Counted from the first letter of the stretch, positions 10,585 to 21,991 are shown. The stretch: 64,000 nt of DNA from Shinisaurus crocodilurus (GCA_021292165.1 CM037879.1:163610886-163674885), one strand, 5' to 3'. Numbers and translations are program-made. Notes: a model not told the origin generated them from the sequence alone.

Positions 10585-13525
10585 CTGAAAAGAAAGCTCA
10601 CTCTAGAAAGCTAGGTAAACTTCACTTCAAAAAGGTAACGCCAAGAAAAGGGATCAATAATGACCGTAGATCTTCTTCAAGCTGAGAAACACCAGACAAG
10701 TCTGTAGAAAAACAAGCAATTTTAGTCATAAAACCCTTTATGCAGATGCAGTTTAAAAATGTATGCATCATGTTGATCTAAAAACAATTTAAGATCTTAC
10801 ATGGCTTTCATTATGCAACTTCAACAGATTGAAGATGCATCCAGAACCCTATTATATATAACCTCCAGATAAAAATCTAGTTCCCCCCAGATAAGCACCA
10901 ATTTTTGCCTATAAATGTGCACTTTTGTTTTGACGATAAATGGTGTTCAAGTACTAGATGTCTAGAATTGTCTATTTTCAAGCCTTCATATTTAAATAGC
11001 AGGGTGCATACATCTTATGTTACCGATCTAGATTCCAGAAAAAAAGACCACAATACACTAGTCATGGAACCAAGAAATGTAACTCACATTTGTCAGAAAT
11101 TAAGCCTATACCACTATAGAAAATGATAGAAGGAACTTAAGAGTAGCTGATATCTGGACAAGTGTCTAACGAATGAGTTACTAAATGAGACCAAGTAATT
11201 GTTACTCAGTAAAACTGAATTACTGATATAAGACTTTTGTGAAGAAAGATAGGCTTAACATTTGGTAGAAGGACACAAGACCTCTTGTTCAAGTAACAGT
11301 TTATATGTTGTTAGCACCACATATGAACTGTATCCATATATTTCAATACTACACCATGAACATGACACATTAGTCTGCACTGCAAGATCTCAAGCCAATC
11401 AAGACTAGACCTCATCATCACAGTTTTGCTTAAAGAAGAGAAATTCTATAGCGCTATTCCAGTTAAGCTAGTTGTTAAAGGATATGCGTTGCTATCTTTC
11501 AGATGAGTCCTGACATTAAACTACACCCACAGGTGGCAATAAGATTCCCATGACACATTGATATGGCTATGCTTTTAATGAGCTTTTTTTTTTTTTTGGC
11601 AGAGCTTATCTCTCTCTTCCTATGCCAACAGTAAACATTAAAAAGCCCATTCGCCTCTACCAAGTGGCCTTATAAGAAGAGAAGTGCTCATGAGATTTTT
11701 CGAAGTACCCAAGAATGCAAGTTCTGCAAACTCCCAAGGAAAACTGAGGCCTTAATTTACTTAGGCACTTCTGAAAATCCTACTAACTGCAACCTCAGAG
11801 TACCCACCGTGCTACAGAGGAATATTTTAGGGATGGGACATCAACAGTGGTAGACCACTACATCATTTGGAGGGAATATATTCCACAGCCAGTTTCCCAA
11901 TTAGCAGGAAAAGACTACAAAACCTGCAGGGAAGTGTTCACAAGTGTATATTCTCTTTGAGTTGTAGACTATGTTTCTATGTCTCTATTATAATAGAGAC
12001 AAGTTTCACTGTAATATCCAATTTCATTCTATCAAATTAAATGGGGGTCAGGAACAAACTGAAAAGCACTGATGCAAAGGTAGAGCTAGAAGAACAGTCC
12101 AGATACTGCAAGTACAGAGCAGATGTCAATGGAAGTAGAAGAGAAAGAAAGAGCAAATGTCAAGTGACAAACATACCATCTATGACACTGGCTGAACATA
12201 CGAATTTCTAAACAAAATAGTATTCTAACAGGTCTATGTAAGATGCTGGCAATCACATGCTCAGCAACAACATTACACATAGCTTTGGAACAAGAACTTT
12301 TAACTAGAAGACAAAGTTCTTTCCAGGCTTGGAAGCAACCATTTGCCTAGGGCAAGTAAATTGCTCCTAGACTAGCAGGTGCCAACAAAGAACCACAGAG
12401 GAGTAGTCGATCCCATTTAAAGATCAGTACAGAGCCCAGCCAGCTTTCAGTGCATATGTTGATTATCTAGTTAGCACCTTCTCAGCAGAAGCAAAGGGAC
12501 TGCTTGCTTTTCCCGCTCAGTATTGCAATGGTGGAAGTCCACTGGAATGTTTGTTATTTAATAGCTCACTACCTTTTGTTTAACTTCTTGGACTCCTGTT
12601 GACCCAAGACCCAGTCATTGGCAAAAGTTAGTAAGTAACTGTTAATTTAGTACATGAAGCTGTCTGTGTGGAATCAAGGAGCGGAGACTGGATCATGATT
12701 TTTATTTATCCAGATATTCCCTTTGGAGATGTAGATGGGATAGCTATAGTTATACAAAGATGGCGAAAGATGCTTAGTTGCCCTGTTACTGCAATAGTTC
12801 TTAGGCAGAATTTTTCAGGCAGGGTCTTGACATTGGAAACAGGTGCTTGGATGAAGCATTGCAAGGCCTGAATCAAACTGGCCTCTAGGGTACAGTGGAT
12901 GGGAGGAATTTTACATTAAGCTGGAAAGCCTTGAAGTCAATGGCTCTTTCTGATTAAAAAAAAGAAAAATCAAAGCTGGTGCCAATTTGGGGGGAAAGGG
13001 GCAGCAGCAATGGAAGCTATCTAGTGTTATTTCTTTACTTGTTACTTATTTAGCAGTGAACACAGGTTAAGCACCAATTCAAATTAGGTATTGATGGTGG
13101 GGAAGCCGGGAATGTCAACCTTTAGCTGCAAAGCCATGGTATAAACTGCTCTTTATTGTGAAGAGGTGTCAGTTTCAGCCAATTAGCACCCTTCCACATG
13201 TTTTAGCAGGGTGGATTGACTGGGGTGAGCATGTCTAACCCTTTTGAAGTTACTTCAAGGTAGGAAAACTGCCAAAGATGTGTTTTCCTTTGATTTTTAC
13301 TTTTGCAATTCCAGAACAGCTTCTTATTACTTGCAGTTTTCAAGGGTCTGAGATAAGAGCATTTATCTGGATTTTGAGAAGTATTTTTAAATCCACACAT
13401 ACATGGGCAATTTGTTTGCAAGGCTGGTTATATTCCTTACAAAAAGCAGAACGCTACACCTCTGATTTGAGTCAGCTGTCAAAAGCTTTGGACAAAATCA
13501 GACCTAGCAGCATCTGAAGAGTACC
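10585..13525. other. MATR3 5' intron, unclassified
   Basis: AT-rich intron between the first coding exon and the candidate exon at 13.5 kb. No repeat family, snoRNA or exon could be identified with confidence. Mammals carry a snoRNA host gene (SNHG4) close to MATR3. I did not recognise its snoRNA here, but detection by eye is weak. Confidence 0.45.
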
Positions 13526-13625
13526 TCCTGACAGAGTTGGGCTGCCCAGCAGATGGTTTCACTGCATAGCCTGGTTTCCACACAAGCTGCGACTGCCCAG
13601 GCTTATTATGAAATCGATGTAAACC
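13526..13625 (-). other. Candidate non-coding or alternative MATR3 exon
   Basis: The minus strand has a strong acceptor (CCTTTTTCTTTGTAG, AG complementary to 13626-13627). About 100 nt later comes a possible donor (AGGAG then GTACTC, GT complementary to 13524-13525). The block is less AT-rich than its surroundings. One frame stays open from the acceptor through the putative donor to a stop beyond (near 13,460-13,480). That frame has no ATG, and exon 2 carries in-frame stops before its start, so a 5' UTR exon is more likely than an N-terminal extension. No transcript evidence is available. Confidence 0.4.
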
Positions 13626-14824
13626 TACAAAGAAAAAGGAGATATCAGAGAACACTAAAAAAGAACACAGAAACTGAAAAGGTGTAGTGCACGGGCAGAA
13701 ATTGGGTTGGGGAGTAACAAGGACGACAATAGCAACAATATCCCATATAAACTGGGCCGATTTTACTTCTCAACTAATTGTACTTAAAAACTAATGATAA
13801 AGGAATATGACACAGAAGAAGTTCGAATGGATATTTTCAGAACTTATAACATTTTCTTAAATTATTGGTATTTGACCTGGTGTCCTGAAAACAGCGTCGA
13901 AAACGTAAGGGAAGGAAGGAAAAGGAGCTGCTAAGCTTATACCAGCAAGAAATTATTTCCCACCTTTTCAAGTTCAGAATCTCATTCAAAAGACACTCCC
14001 TTGCAAGTTCTACAATGCAGTTTCACCATCATGTATGAACAAAAAACCTGAGGTAGCAGTACTTGAAACCACTAGGACTTTGAATTGAGACAGTCTTTAT
14101 ATGACTACAGAGTAAAGTACTTCAAGAAATGGAAATTTTTGTTGTTGCAATAAGAGATTAAGATTTTGCTGGAGAGTCTATGGTAAGAAATAAGTGTTGT
14201 GGTGACTCAACCAAGCTCAAAGCATGCTGGCAAATAGATATAGGCAGAGAAATTGACAAACATAAATGGGGGGTGGGCAAATTCTCTTCAGGGCAAATGA
14301 AACTGGTTACATGCCAGAATTTAAGAATTCTTTTAAGACCATGTCTCAACGGAACCTCATGCTGCTTCAAAGATCTTCCCATTGACCTCTAGCAGTCACT
14401 GGAGAGAATGTGGAGAACAGGATCTCCTGTCCACATGTGGTGGTTCTGTCCCACCATCAGAGATTCCTAGAGACATATTTGAGAATAGAAAACACACGGC
14501 TGGATATTTGACTAGAATCTGAAGGAGATACATTGTTATTAGGTGCCAGAAGAGAGGTGGCTGCAAAGGACCAACCTAGCCCACAGTATGAGCATGGTCT
14601 AGAAGAATATGGAAGAATTATGAAAAAACTGACATCTCACAGTATCAAAGAGGGCCACACCAGATACATTCAATAATATATGCTACCTTTTAATGCAGAA
14701 TATGTTCCACAGAATACTGCCTGCTCTAGCCACTACAGAATTATATTACTTTACCAATTTTGTCTCTTATAGGAACTTGTTTTGAATTGTGTATCCCTTA
14801 CTTATTGGGGGAATTAAAACAAAC
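13626..14824. other. MATR3 5' intron, unclassified
   Basis: No recognisable exon, RNA or repeat. The overlapping open stretches on both strands near 14.2 kb (70-74 codons) show no domain or splice context. Confidence 0.45.
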
Positions 14825-14951
14825 CTCACCTCACCGGGCTGTTGTGAGGATAAAATGGAGAGGAGGATTACTGTATGTAAGCTGCCTTGGGTTCCTTGCA
14901 GGGAAAAAGGTGGGGTATAAATATAATAAATAAATAAAAATAAATAAATAA
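14825..14951 (+). mobile_element. SINE (same family as 1755-1933)
   Basis: It shares GGGCTGTTGTGAGGATAAAA, the CTGCCTTGGGTTCCTTG block, GGGGTATAAATATAA and the (AATA)n tail with the copy nested in the L1 at the left end. The head is missing. Confidence 0.65.
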
Positions 14952-15229
14952 ATCTACTGATGTTTTAGAGTGTGTGTGTGTGTATGAAGCTGAAAATATT
15001 AATAAAATGATTTTTAAAAGAGTTGCTAAACTATTATATTGGTTATTCTAAAATTGATTTAGCACTGTGTCAAAACATTACTACCGTAATTCAAGTACTA
15101 TGCCTCAGGAAAATGATGCTATTCCAGTTTCAATAGAAACTCCTCACTTCATACAAGCACACTAAACAGTTAAACACGTGTTCCAAACACTCTCAAGGGA
15201 CTATTCATAAGTTAAACATAGCTAAAAAA

Positions 15230-15505
15230 CATTTAACTCTTAGCTTCTCTTTCCCCCTAAAACCCTCCACAAAACCCATATTCTCCACAAAGCCTTTGTC
15301 TTAACCTCTTAATCTCAGATTGTAACCATGTTTTAACCCATATGACTATGTTCACTAATTCATCCTTAGTTACACTTTTTCCTCTCTTTCTATTGTCTTT
15401 CTTACTGTTGGTTTTAGGTTCCAAGTTCCCTTTGGAGCAGGGACCTGTTTTTGTTTACAAGTCTAATCCATGTAAATTTACAGAGCTGTATAAACAACCA
15501 GCTTC
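15230..15505 (+). mobile_element. L2-like LINE 3' end
   Basis: It resembles the 3' region of L2-type elements: a CCACAAAACCC...AAAGCC stretch, an AGATTGTAA motif, GGAGCAGGGACCTG and a terminal CAGAGCTGTATAAA. The same motif order appears at the 3' end of the LINE at 59185-59758. Non-coding and degraded. Confidence 0.55.
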
Positions 15506-15561
15506 CTTATGTTAAGGAGCATACTGGGTTTAGAAAAAGTGAGACTGTGAAAAATATAGTA

Positions 15562-15811
15562 CAGTCATGCCTTGGATTGAGAGCATAATTCGTTCTGGAA
15601 ACGTGCTTGTAATCCAAAACACTCTTATATCAAAACGAAATCCCCCCAAAAAAATTTGTACAGAGATTTTTAATTTAAGCCGTACTACAGTACTTGTATT
15701 GCAAGACATCGCTTGTATATCAAGTAAAAAAAAATTAAATAAATATTTAAAAATTTGCTTGTCTTGCAAAACGCTCTCAAACCAAGTTACTCTCAAACCA
15801 AGGTATTACTG
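15562..15811. mobile_element. Tigger/pogo-like MITE, copy 1
   Basis: A 250-bp non-autonomous DNA element. It starts CAGTCATGCCTTGG, ends CCAAGGTATTACTG, and is flanked on both sides by TA (15560-15561 and 15812-15813), the target duplication expected for Tc1/mariner/pogo elements. It is nearly identical to the copy at 60820-61065. The overlapping open stretches on both strands are spurious. Confidence 0.85.
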
Positions 15812-16136
15812 TATTCTATGATAAATATTTAAAACTTGTAAGCCAGCTGATCCTTTAGTGTATGTTAATATCTGACATAGCTCTATTCAGGAGGCAACCT
15901 GTTCATTTGTAGCCTATGGCCTAGTCCGTCTATTTGACTGATCAGCTGACCAGGCAAATACTAGTCAATAATGGCCAAGTATTTAAAGTATTAATTTAAC
16001 AGAATTGTAACAAAGAGACTTGTACTAAAAACTAAATTGTATAATTTATGAATAACTTAAATTATAACCAAATGTATTGGAAGTTTTTGGCTTTTACTCT
16101 GGAATCCCAGGGAGAACCTAAATAGTTACAAGTTGT

Positions 16137-16769
16137 TGTTAGACCTGAGCATACACATGCTAGGCCCTTGACCAGAGAGCAGCCATGTTAGGCTTCTGAG
16201 AGCATTTCCTGTGCCTCTGTCTCGCCTCAGCTAAACTGCCCGCTCTTTTGGCACAGCCCCAAGATACAAGCGATGGGTCAAAGGACCAGGCAAGCTTTAA
16301 TTGGTTCTTGGCATGCGAAGCAAGGTGCTTACCTGTGTTTAGGTCTACTAAGAGCACCAGGTGTGCCTGCCCAATGGCCAGCTATGATGGGAACCAGGGC
16401 CAAGCATAGATACCAGGCCGCAACTGCAAATGCTTGTACCAACATTACTCATCCTGCTAATTAGCCCAGCAGCACTGTTTTCGCTAGCAGTCAGCTTCAA
16501 ACGCTAGTAGCCTTGATGTATAGCCTATGACGTGTAAACAGCAAAAGTGTATAAGAAGCTACTGTTTCTTTTGTCTGTTGTTTGGACCCCTGAGCAGCGC
16601 CTGTGAGCCACATTGGTCTGTTCCGAGCCTTTGTTTGGGTACGCATGCATGCTGAAGTTGCTCAATAAAGCTGTCTCTTTGTGAACAATTCTGGAGCTGA
16701 CGTATCATTTTCTTGGAATCAAAGTGAACAGTCCTGACAAGCCCCCTGACCTGGGTGTCAGGCAATACA
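16137..16769 (+). mobile_element. Solo LTR of an endogenous retrovirus
   Basis: A 633-bp LTR with TG...CA ends (TGTTAG at 16137, ATACA ending at 16769). It is flanked by a perfect 5-bp target duplication GTTGT (16132-16136 and 16770-16774). Internal landmarks in plus orientation are a TATA box (TATAAG, 16550-16555) and a polyadenylation signal (AATAAA, 16664-16669) 114 bp later. No second LTR, primer-binding site or viral gene is next to it, so it is what remains after recombination between two LTRs. It lies antisense to MATR3 in its 5' intron. The CAATAAAG style suggests a gamma-type (ERV1) element; that family call is inference. Confidence 0.85.
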
Positions 16770-16774
16770 GTTGT

Positions 16775-17578
16775 TTAAAATGAAATCATAGTGTTTAAAC
16801 ATCATTTATACAGTGTGTGTAAAGAGAATGTGAGAGTGTTAATACAGGGCAGTGGGTGTCTATTTCTAAATTGTGCATGTACATATTCACCAAGAATCCT
16901 GCAGGGAGGAGCTGGGAAGCAACTGGCTCCCACTTCTGTCTTTGCTATTAGATTTTTAAAAGCAGGCAGCCACATCCATAAGGGCATTATGTGTTTCACA
17001 GAATCATTGCTCCCTTTAATAGGGAGCTCAGGTTGTAAGGGCTGGCACAAACAGAGCCCCAAAAGGGTAACTGAGAAACAAGGAGGAGGAATCAGCATGC
17101 TCTAATGAAGCCTGAGGTAAGTAGAAGTACAATATTTTTAAAAAGATGCCAAAGGGACCTCTGCACCCCCTCCCCAAATCCCAATGAGGACTAAGCAAGC
17201 TAAGAGGCCTCTAGCAACTACAGGATTTTTGAGTGTCAACTGGAGAAGAAAAACTGGGAAGGGGGGATTGAACTGACCACTTGAGCCCCTCAAAGCTTAT
17301 AGTACCCTTGGAGGAGAGCGAGGCTGGTCAGAACCCTGAACAGGAGCACATTTTGTTGCAGGCCCCACTTATATTTAATAATGGACAGTCACTTGACTGG
17401 CTAGTGTACGAAGCATGCAGCGAGCCAAGCCTTACCAAGCTACCACCATCACACGAGAGGGGAAAGTAGACAAGGCTGGACTAGAGGGACCAACAGATTT
17501 AATAGAAGGCAGCTTTGAATGTCTTTTCACTTAGTGAATCAGTGAAAATAATGGAAGTATTACTGGTACTACAGAGTA
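16775..17578. other. MATR3 5' intron, unclassified
   Basis: No exon or repeat recognised. A 104-codon plus-strand open stretch (16791-17105) and its antisense partner have no domain or splice context. Confidence 0.4.
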
Positions 17579-17837
17579 CAGTAATACCTTGGATTGCAAG
17601 CATAATTCATTCCAGAACCGTGCTTGTAATCCAAAACACTCTTATATCAAAACAAGTCTCTGGTGGGCGTGAGCGGGGCAGATTTTGGCCTGCTACACCC
17701 GCTCGAGGCGAGCGGTTACATCCCTACGACTTGTCTTGCAAGACCTTGCTTGTTTATCATGTCAAATTTTTTAAAATTTTTTGCTTGTCTTGCAAAATGC
17801 TCTCAGACCAAGTTACTTGCAATCCAAGGTATTACTG
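17579..17837. mobile_element. Tigger/pogo-like MITE, copy 2 with a different core
   Basis: The terminal inverted repeats (CAGTAATACCTTGGATTGCA and its complement) and flanking TA dinucleotides (17577-17578, 17838-17839) match the family at 15562 and 60820. Unlike those copies, the centre (about 17657-17730) is GC-rich and unrelated. Confidence 0.85.
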
Positions 17838-17839
17838 TA

Positions 17840-18447
17840 CTGGTACTCTGTAACCTGTCAGGGGGCTGGTTGCACAATTTGTGCTAGATTAAACCATAGT
17901 TTTCAAGAGCAGTCCTCATTAGTCAAGTTAAAGTTTTAAAGGTGCCAATGATAGCTGCTAGGCCTGAATCCGAAAGAGCCTTTAAAAAAGAAAGACTGAC
18001 TTTGTGAGGAGTGTTCCTGAAAGTCCAGCTGCAACACTGGATGCAGAAGCATCCCAAGGCTGAGACCCTGAGGGGAGGTTGAGCCTCACCAATGGCTATT
18101 GAGCCCTACTGTGACCCAACTTGCCAACCATTATAATATCTTGCCTGAATTTAAAAATCAGGTTTCCTAAATCTGGCCCCAAACATCGTGAGACAGTCCA
18201 GACTGCAGGGTGAAGGAAAGGAAGAAAGTGGGCATCAACAGTCCATGTTAATATCTCACTACAAATATTTTAATGGTTATATCAATTGGGCTCATGAAGT
18301 GAAGGAAGTACTGTAGAATATCACAGGGAAAATAAATGCCAGAAGTGACAGATTCACATCCACCTGCAGGACAGACCTCAAACTGGTGCCAAATAGAGAT
18401 ATTACCAAGTTGGAAAAACACCGTTTTGACAACTGCTGAAACATATA
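17840..18447. other. MATR3 5' intron, unclassified
   Basis: No recognisable gene or repeat. Confidence 0.4.
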
Positions 18448-18613
18448 GGCCTGTGGCTTACGCTGGCTCAACTTGTCTGAGTGTGGAAAGCTAAGCAGGG
18501 TCAGGCCTGGCTATTACTTGGATGGGAGACCCCTCCTCTAGTTTCCTGCACTGAGCAGGGGGTTGGACTCGATGGCCTTGTAGGCCCCTTCCAACTCTAT
18601 GATCTATGAAATC
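18448..18613 (+). mobile_element. 5S-rRNA-derived SINE with CR1-like tail
   Basis: The first ~85 bp resemble vertebrate 5S rRNA: AAGCTAAGCAGGGTCAGGCC (A-box/intermediate region) followed by ACTTGGATGGGAGACC (C-box region). These are the internal RNA polymerase III promoter parts. The rest (TTTCCTGCACTGAGCAGG, GGTTGGACTCGATGGCC, CCTTCCAACTCTATGAT) resembles the 3' end of CR1 LINEs, which would supply the reverse transcriptase. Other copies: 34773-34945, 42636-42733, and an array at 50856-51293. Confidence 0.85.
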
Positions 18614-20284
18614 TGAGAACTAGAATTCAGAGAATGCTTTGCTGGAAACAAGGTAATTTATTTTGCTTGATGATCATTTCTAAGCATATTGGGCACTTTT
18701 TCTACTTTATTTGGCATCAGTTTGAAATTAAGCTCCTTTGAAATTAACATGTTGCACTGCCACTCCTCCCCTTTAATAAAATTTACCTAAGAGATGTAGG
18801 AGCAAGTTTCACAGATTGTAGTAACCAGGAGGAGCACCAGCATCTTGTTACACCAAACTATAATAGAACAGTGGCTACTGGTTTACATGAGTGGCATGCC
18901 ATTTGAAGAACTGCAGCAGGAGGGGCACTATATCCCTTTCATTCTTCCTCTCTCTGCCACCTTCTAGTCTGCTAGATCTGTTGCTAGTAGAGGAAACAAA
19001 ATTAAATTTTGACCTCTGTCATAGTTTCTTAAATTTCCAAATGTGCCCACAGGCCAAAAAAGTTACCAACCCCTAGCATAGGGGATAGCTGCAGTATATT
19101 TTATCTCACCCTCCCCCCTCAAAACCCCCACACACGTGTACCACATTTAAAGAAGGGCTACAAGCCAATTAAATAATTTTTTATTGAATCATACAAGTTC
19201 TTGTTGATTAACCTATCCATTAAATTTGCATAAGGGTAAAAACGTTTCTGAAACAAGAAGCTACGTAACTTCTGGGTTGTATCAATGGTGTCCTTCTGCC
19301 AACAGAACAGACACTGGTGGCAGATTGATGGCAGTATCCAATGGGGCCACTCCACTTCTGCTGGTTCTGTTTTGCTCATGGGAGTGACTGCTTCTGCAAT
19401 GGGCCCTTTGTGCTTCTAAAAATAACCCCAGAAACAAGCAGAAACCCTTGTTTCCAGATCAGAACAGGTCAGGTCAGGTCAGCAGAGCTCCCTTCTGCAA
19501 GGTCCACTGACCTGCCCTGTTCCGGAAACTAGGATTTTAGCTAATTTTGCGTTATTTTTAGAAATGTAAAAGCCCAATTACATAAGCGGTCACTCCCACA
19601 AGTGTACAACCACAATAGGATACTACCCTGAATTCCCCCCCCCCCGCAGCCCGCACAGGCACCACAAATCTGCTCCAGAGGGGAGAGAAGGGAAACTCCC
19701 ATTTATTTTTATATGATACATGTGTCTTCGTAGGCATTGTCTTGTAAGAGGCATTCCTCCGTTTGAGAGAAGGTTGAATGCAGATGGGAAGCACCATCTT
19801 GAGAGGCATTGTTTTTAATTTTAAAAAAAACTTTCTTAATTAATCAGGACACTTTTTAGCCAATTGAAGTTTTAACTGATTCATCAATGCAGCCACTGAT
19901 GTGGGATGGAATTTTTAAAGAGAAAAATAGAAATTGTTGCATGATAATTAACATAATGCACACACACACACAATACAAGTCAGATTGGTCAACTGGATAG
20001 GGTATAATGCTAGTTATAACTAAAGTGAAAATTGTAATTATTTTTTTCAGGTAACGTTTCCTATAAAGCACATATTTATGCACACAGCTCTTCATGCATA
20101 GTAAAACAAGTTTGTTAAGTTTTCAATGCTTTCATTTCCCCATTAAAAATATAGATAATATATTCAGCTATTAAAAAAACCCCTTTGAGATATTTATAAA
20201 CCATGTAAAATTAACACAGACTTTTTGTTAGTCAAACAAACAGATCTCCATTTCCCAGTTCCAATTCCTGGGGCTACTTTACAC
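18614..20284. other. MATR3 5' intron, unclassified
   Basis: No exon seen. Contains a C-run (19628-19636), a short GT-rich microsatellite (about 19958-19971) and AT-rich sequence. Confidence 0.4.
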
Positions 20285-20321
20285 AAGATTTCATTTCATT
20301 TCATTTATTTCATTTCTATAG
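20285..20321. repeat. (ATTTC)n pentanucleotide tail
   Basis: TTTCATTTCATTTCATTT-type repeats directly follow, in minus orientation, the L2 fragment at 20322-20640. They look like its simple-repeat 3' tail. Confidence 0.75.
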
Positions 20322-20645
20322 ATTGCGGTTGGGAGAGACGTTCCATCAGGTATTGTGGTGCTAAGCGGTGTAGGGCTTTATAGGTTAAAACCAGCACCTT
20401 GAACTCGGCTCGGAAGCATATTGGCAGCCAGTGCAAACGGGCCAGAACTGGTGTAATGTGCTCAGACCTTCTGGTCCCCGCAATAAGCCTGGCTGCCGCA
20501 TTTTGCACAAGCTGCAGCTTCCGAACAGTCTTCAAAGGCAGCCCCACGTAGAGTGCATTGCAGTAGTCTAGTTTAGAGATCACCAGAGCGTAGATTACTG
20601 AGACCAGGCTATCCCTGTCCAGATAGGGGCGTAAAAAGATGATTT
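20322..20645 (-). mobile_element. L2-clade LINE, reverse-transcriptase C-terminal fragment
   Basis: The minus strand reads an intact stretch with the L2-type motifs SKLDYCNALY, LQLVQNAAARL, HITPVLARLHWLP and FKVLVLTYKALH, the end of the reverse-transcriptase region. It stops abruptly at the ATTTC tail, so the element is truncated at both ends. Of the L2 pieces in this window, this one has the longest undisturbed frame. Confidence 0.9.
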
Positions 20646-21482
20646 GCATGTGTGAATGGCTATAGTCTCACTTACAACATTTGTCAGTCTTGCATAAGAT
20701 TTGTCACAGTACATTGTATAGACACTTAACACATTACTCCTAGATCTTAAAAAAGAATACAGCAGGGCCTCAAACCCAGCTGACTTAGGTCTAATTCTCA
20801 ATGAGATGGTCAGTCTGTATCTGGGCTGAACAACTTCAAACTCCAAGTATGGTTTCCTCCATCCAATATGTATTTCTGGGCACATAAAAATAACTAAAGT
20901 GACCTGGAGAAAGTTCTAGCTTAGCCAGCTTCCTGACATGCTACTTTTCTACGTGCAGAAAAAAAGGGGAGGGCATAGAGGAGCTCTCAAACATATAAGC
21001 ACACACCTGCACTCTGAAGTAGTTCAGCACATTCATTGAGAACTAGTTACATGTTACCACAAGGTATCATTGGTATGGTCTTAGGGATGGTGATTCAATA
21101 AACTTAGGTTTGTTTGCACACAAAGGTAGCATTTGAAAAGATCAGAGATTACACCAAAGCCTTTCAGGGCATAGAAGCAATGGCCATTAAGAACTAGCAG
21201 TTCTTCAAATATGCCTTAACCACTAGCAACATATCTGGGTGTAAGCATCCATGAACACAGAGAAACTTGCTTCTGGGTAAGTATACACAGGCCTTGATTG
21301 AATGGCGTTGGTAACAGGACCCAGTAAAGAACACAGTTTCCCTTCTCTTTAATGGGTACTCCCTTGTATTGAAGCGGCCAATAACGTGAGTTGAAGACAC
21401 CACTTTTACGAACCAAGACGAATTAGGAAACAAAAAGACATCAGAAGGAACCAATAGCAGAAGATGCTTCTATTGCTTCTGA
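20646..21482. other. MATR3 intron 1, unclassified
   Basis: No repeat or exon recognised. The sequence changes abruptly to CpG-rich at about 21480. Confidence 0.4.
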
Positions 21483-21660
21483 GACCCGCGCAGGCGCACG
21501 ACCATTCCTTGGGCTCCGGCGCCATGGCCTACTTTCCGGCCCGTGAACGGGCACGACCACCCCACAGGCTCCAGCTCCACGGTTTCAACGCCCCCGCGCA
21601 TGTGCAGGAACTCGCCTCGGGCTCTAGCGCCATCCTTGCTCCACTTCTCTGCTCCCCTCT

Positions 21661-21692
21661 CCCCCACCCCCACCCCCACCCCCACCCCGCCC
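21661..21692 (-). promoter_or_regulatory. Potential G-quadruplex (G5)n on the MATR3 sense strand
   Basis: The plus strand reads a series of CCCCCA units ending CCCCGCCC. The complementary strand, which is the sense strand of MATR3, therefore has five or more runs of at least three G separated by single bases. It lies just inside intron 1, about 90 bp past the proposed exon 1 donor. Confidence 0.75.
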
Positions 21693-21782
21693 GGGTTTCC
21701 AACGGTCCAGGCCGAACGGCGCAGAAAACGAAGCTTTCGCGGCCTAGCAGGAATAGACACAACCTAGTTATACCACTCCTAC

Positions 21783-21945
21783 CTCAGTAAGCAATTGAGT
21801 CTTTCACTTATTTGCCGTCACCACCACAAACAGAATCTGAAAGAAAGGGGCCAGGGGAGGAGGAGGGGAAAAAAAGAGCACCCCGAAACGAAGCTGCGTA
21901 GACCTCACTCGAACACCGCTCGTATTAGACCGCTAATCCACCTAT
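21783..21945 (-). other. MATR3: Probable MATR3 non-coding exon 1
   Basis: On the minus strand, a consensus donor (CTGAG then GTAGGAG, GT complementary to 21781-21782) follows about 160 nt that starts next to the NRF-1 sites. The block is GC-rich near the proposed start and pyrimidine-rich in the middle. A non-coding first exon here fits the known MATR3 layout, where translation starts in exon 2. The transcription start is a guess. Confidence 0.5.
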
Positions 21946-21946
21946 A

Positions 21947-21991
21947 ACGCATGCGCCGTCTGGCCACCGGACGAGTTTTGTGCGCATGCGC
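21947..21991. promoter_or_regulatory. Paired NRF-1-like binding sites
   Basis: ACGCATGCGCC (21947-21957) and TGCGCATGCGC (21981-21991) fit the NRF-1 palindrome. Their starts are 34 bp apart, and they lie between the proposed starts of the two genes. NRF-1 sites are common in divergent housekeeping promoters. Confidence 0.75.

Noticed and set aside
10585..21782. Expected snoRNA of the SNHG4 type near MATR3
   Set aside because: No box structure could be identified reliably by eye; a covariance-model search would be needed.
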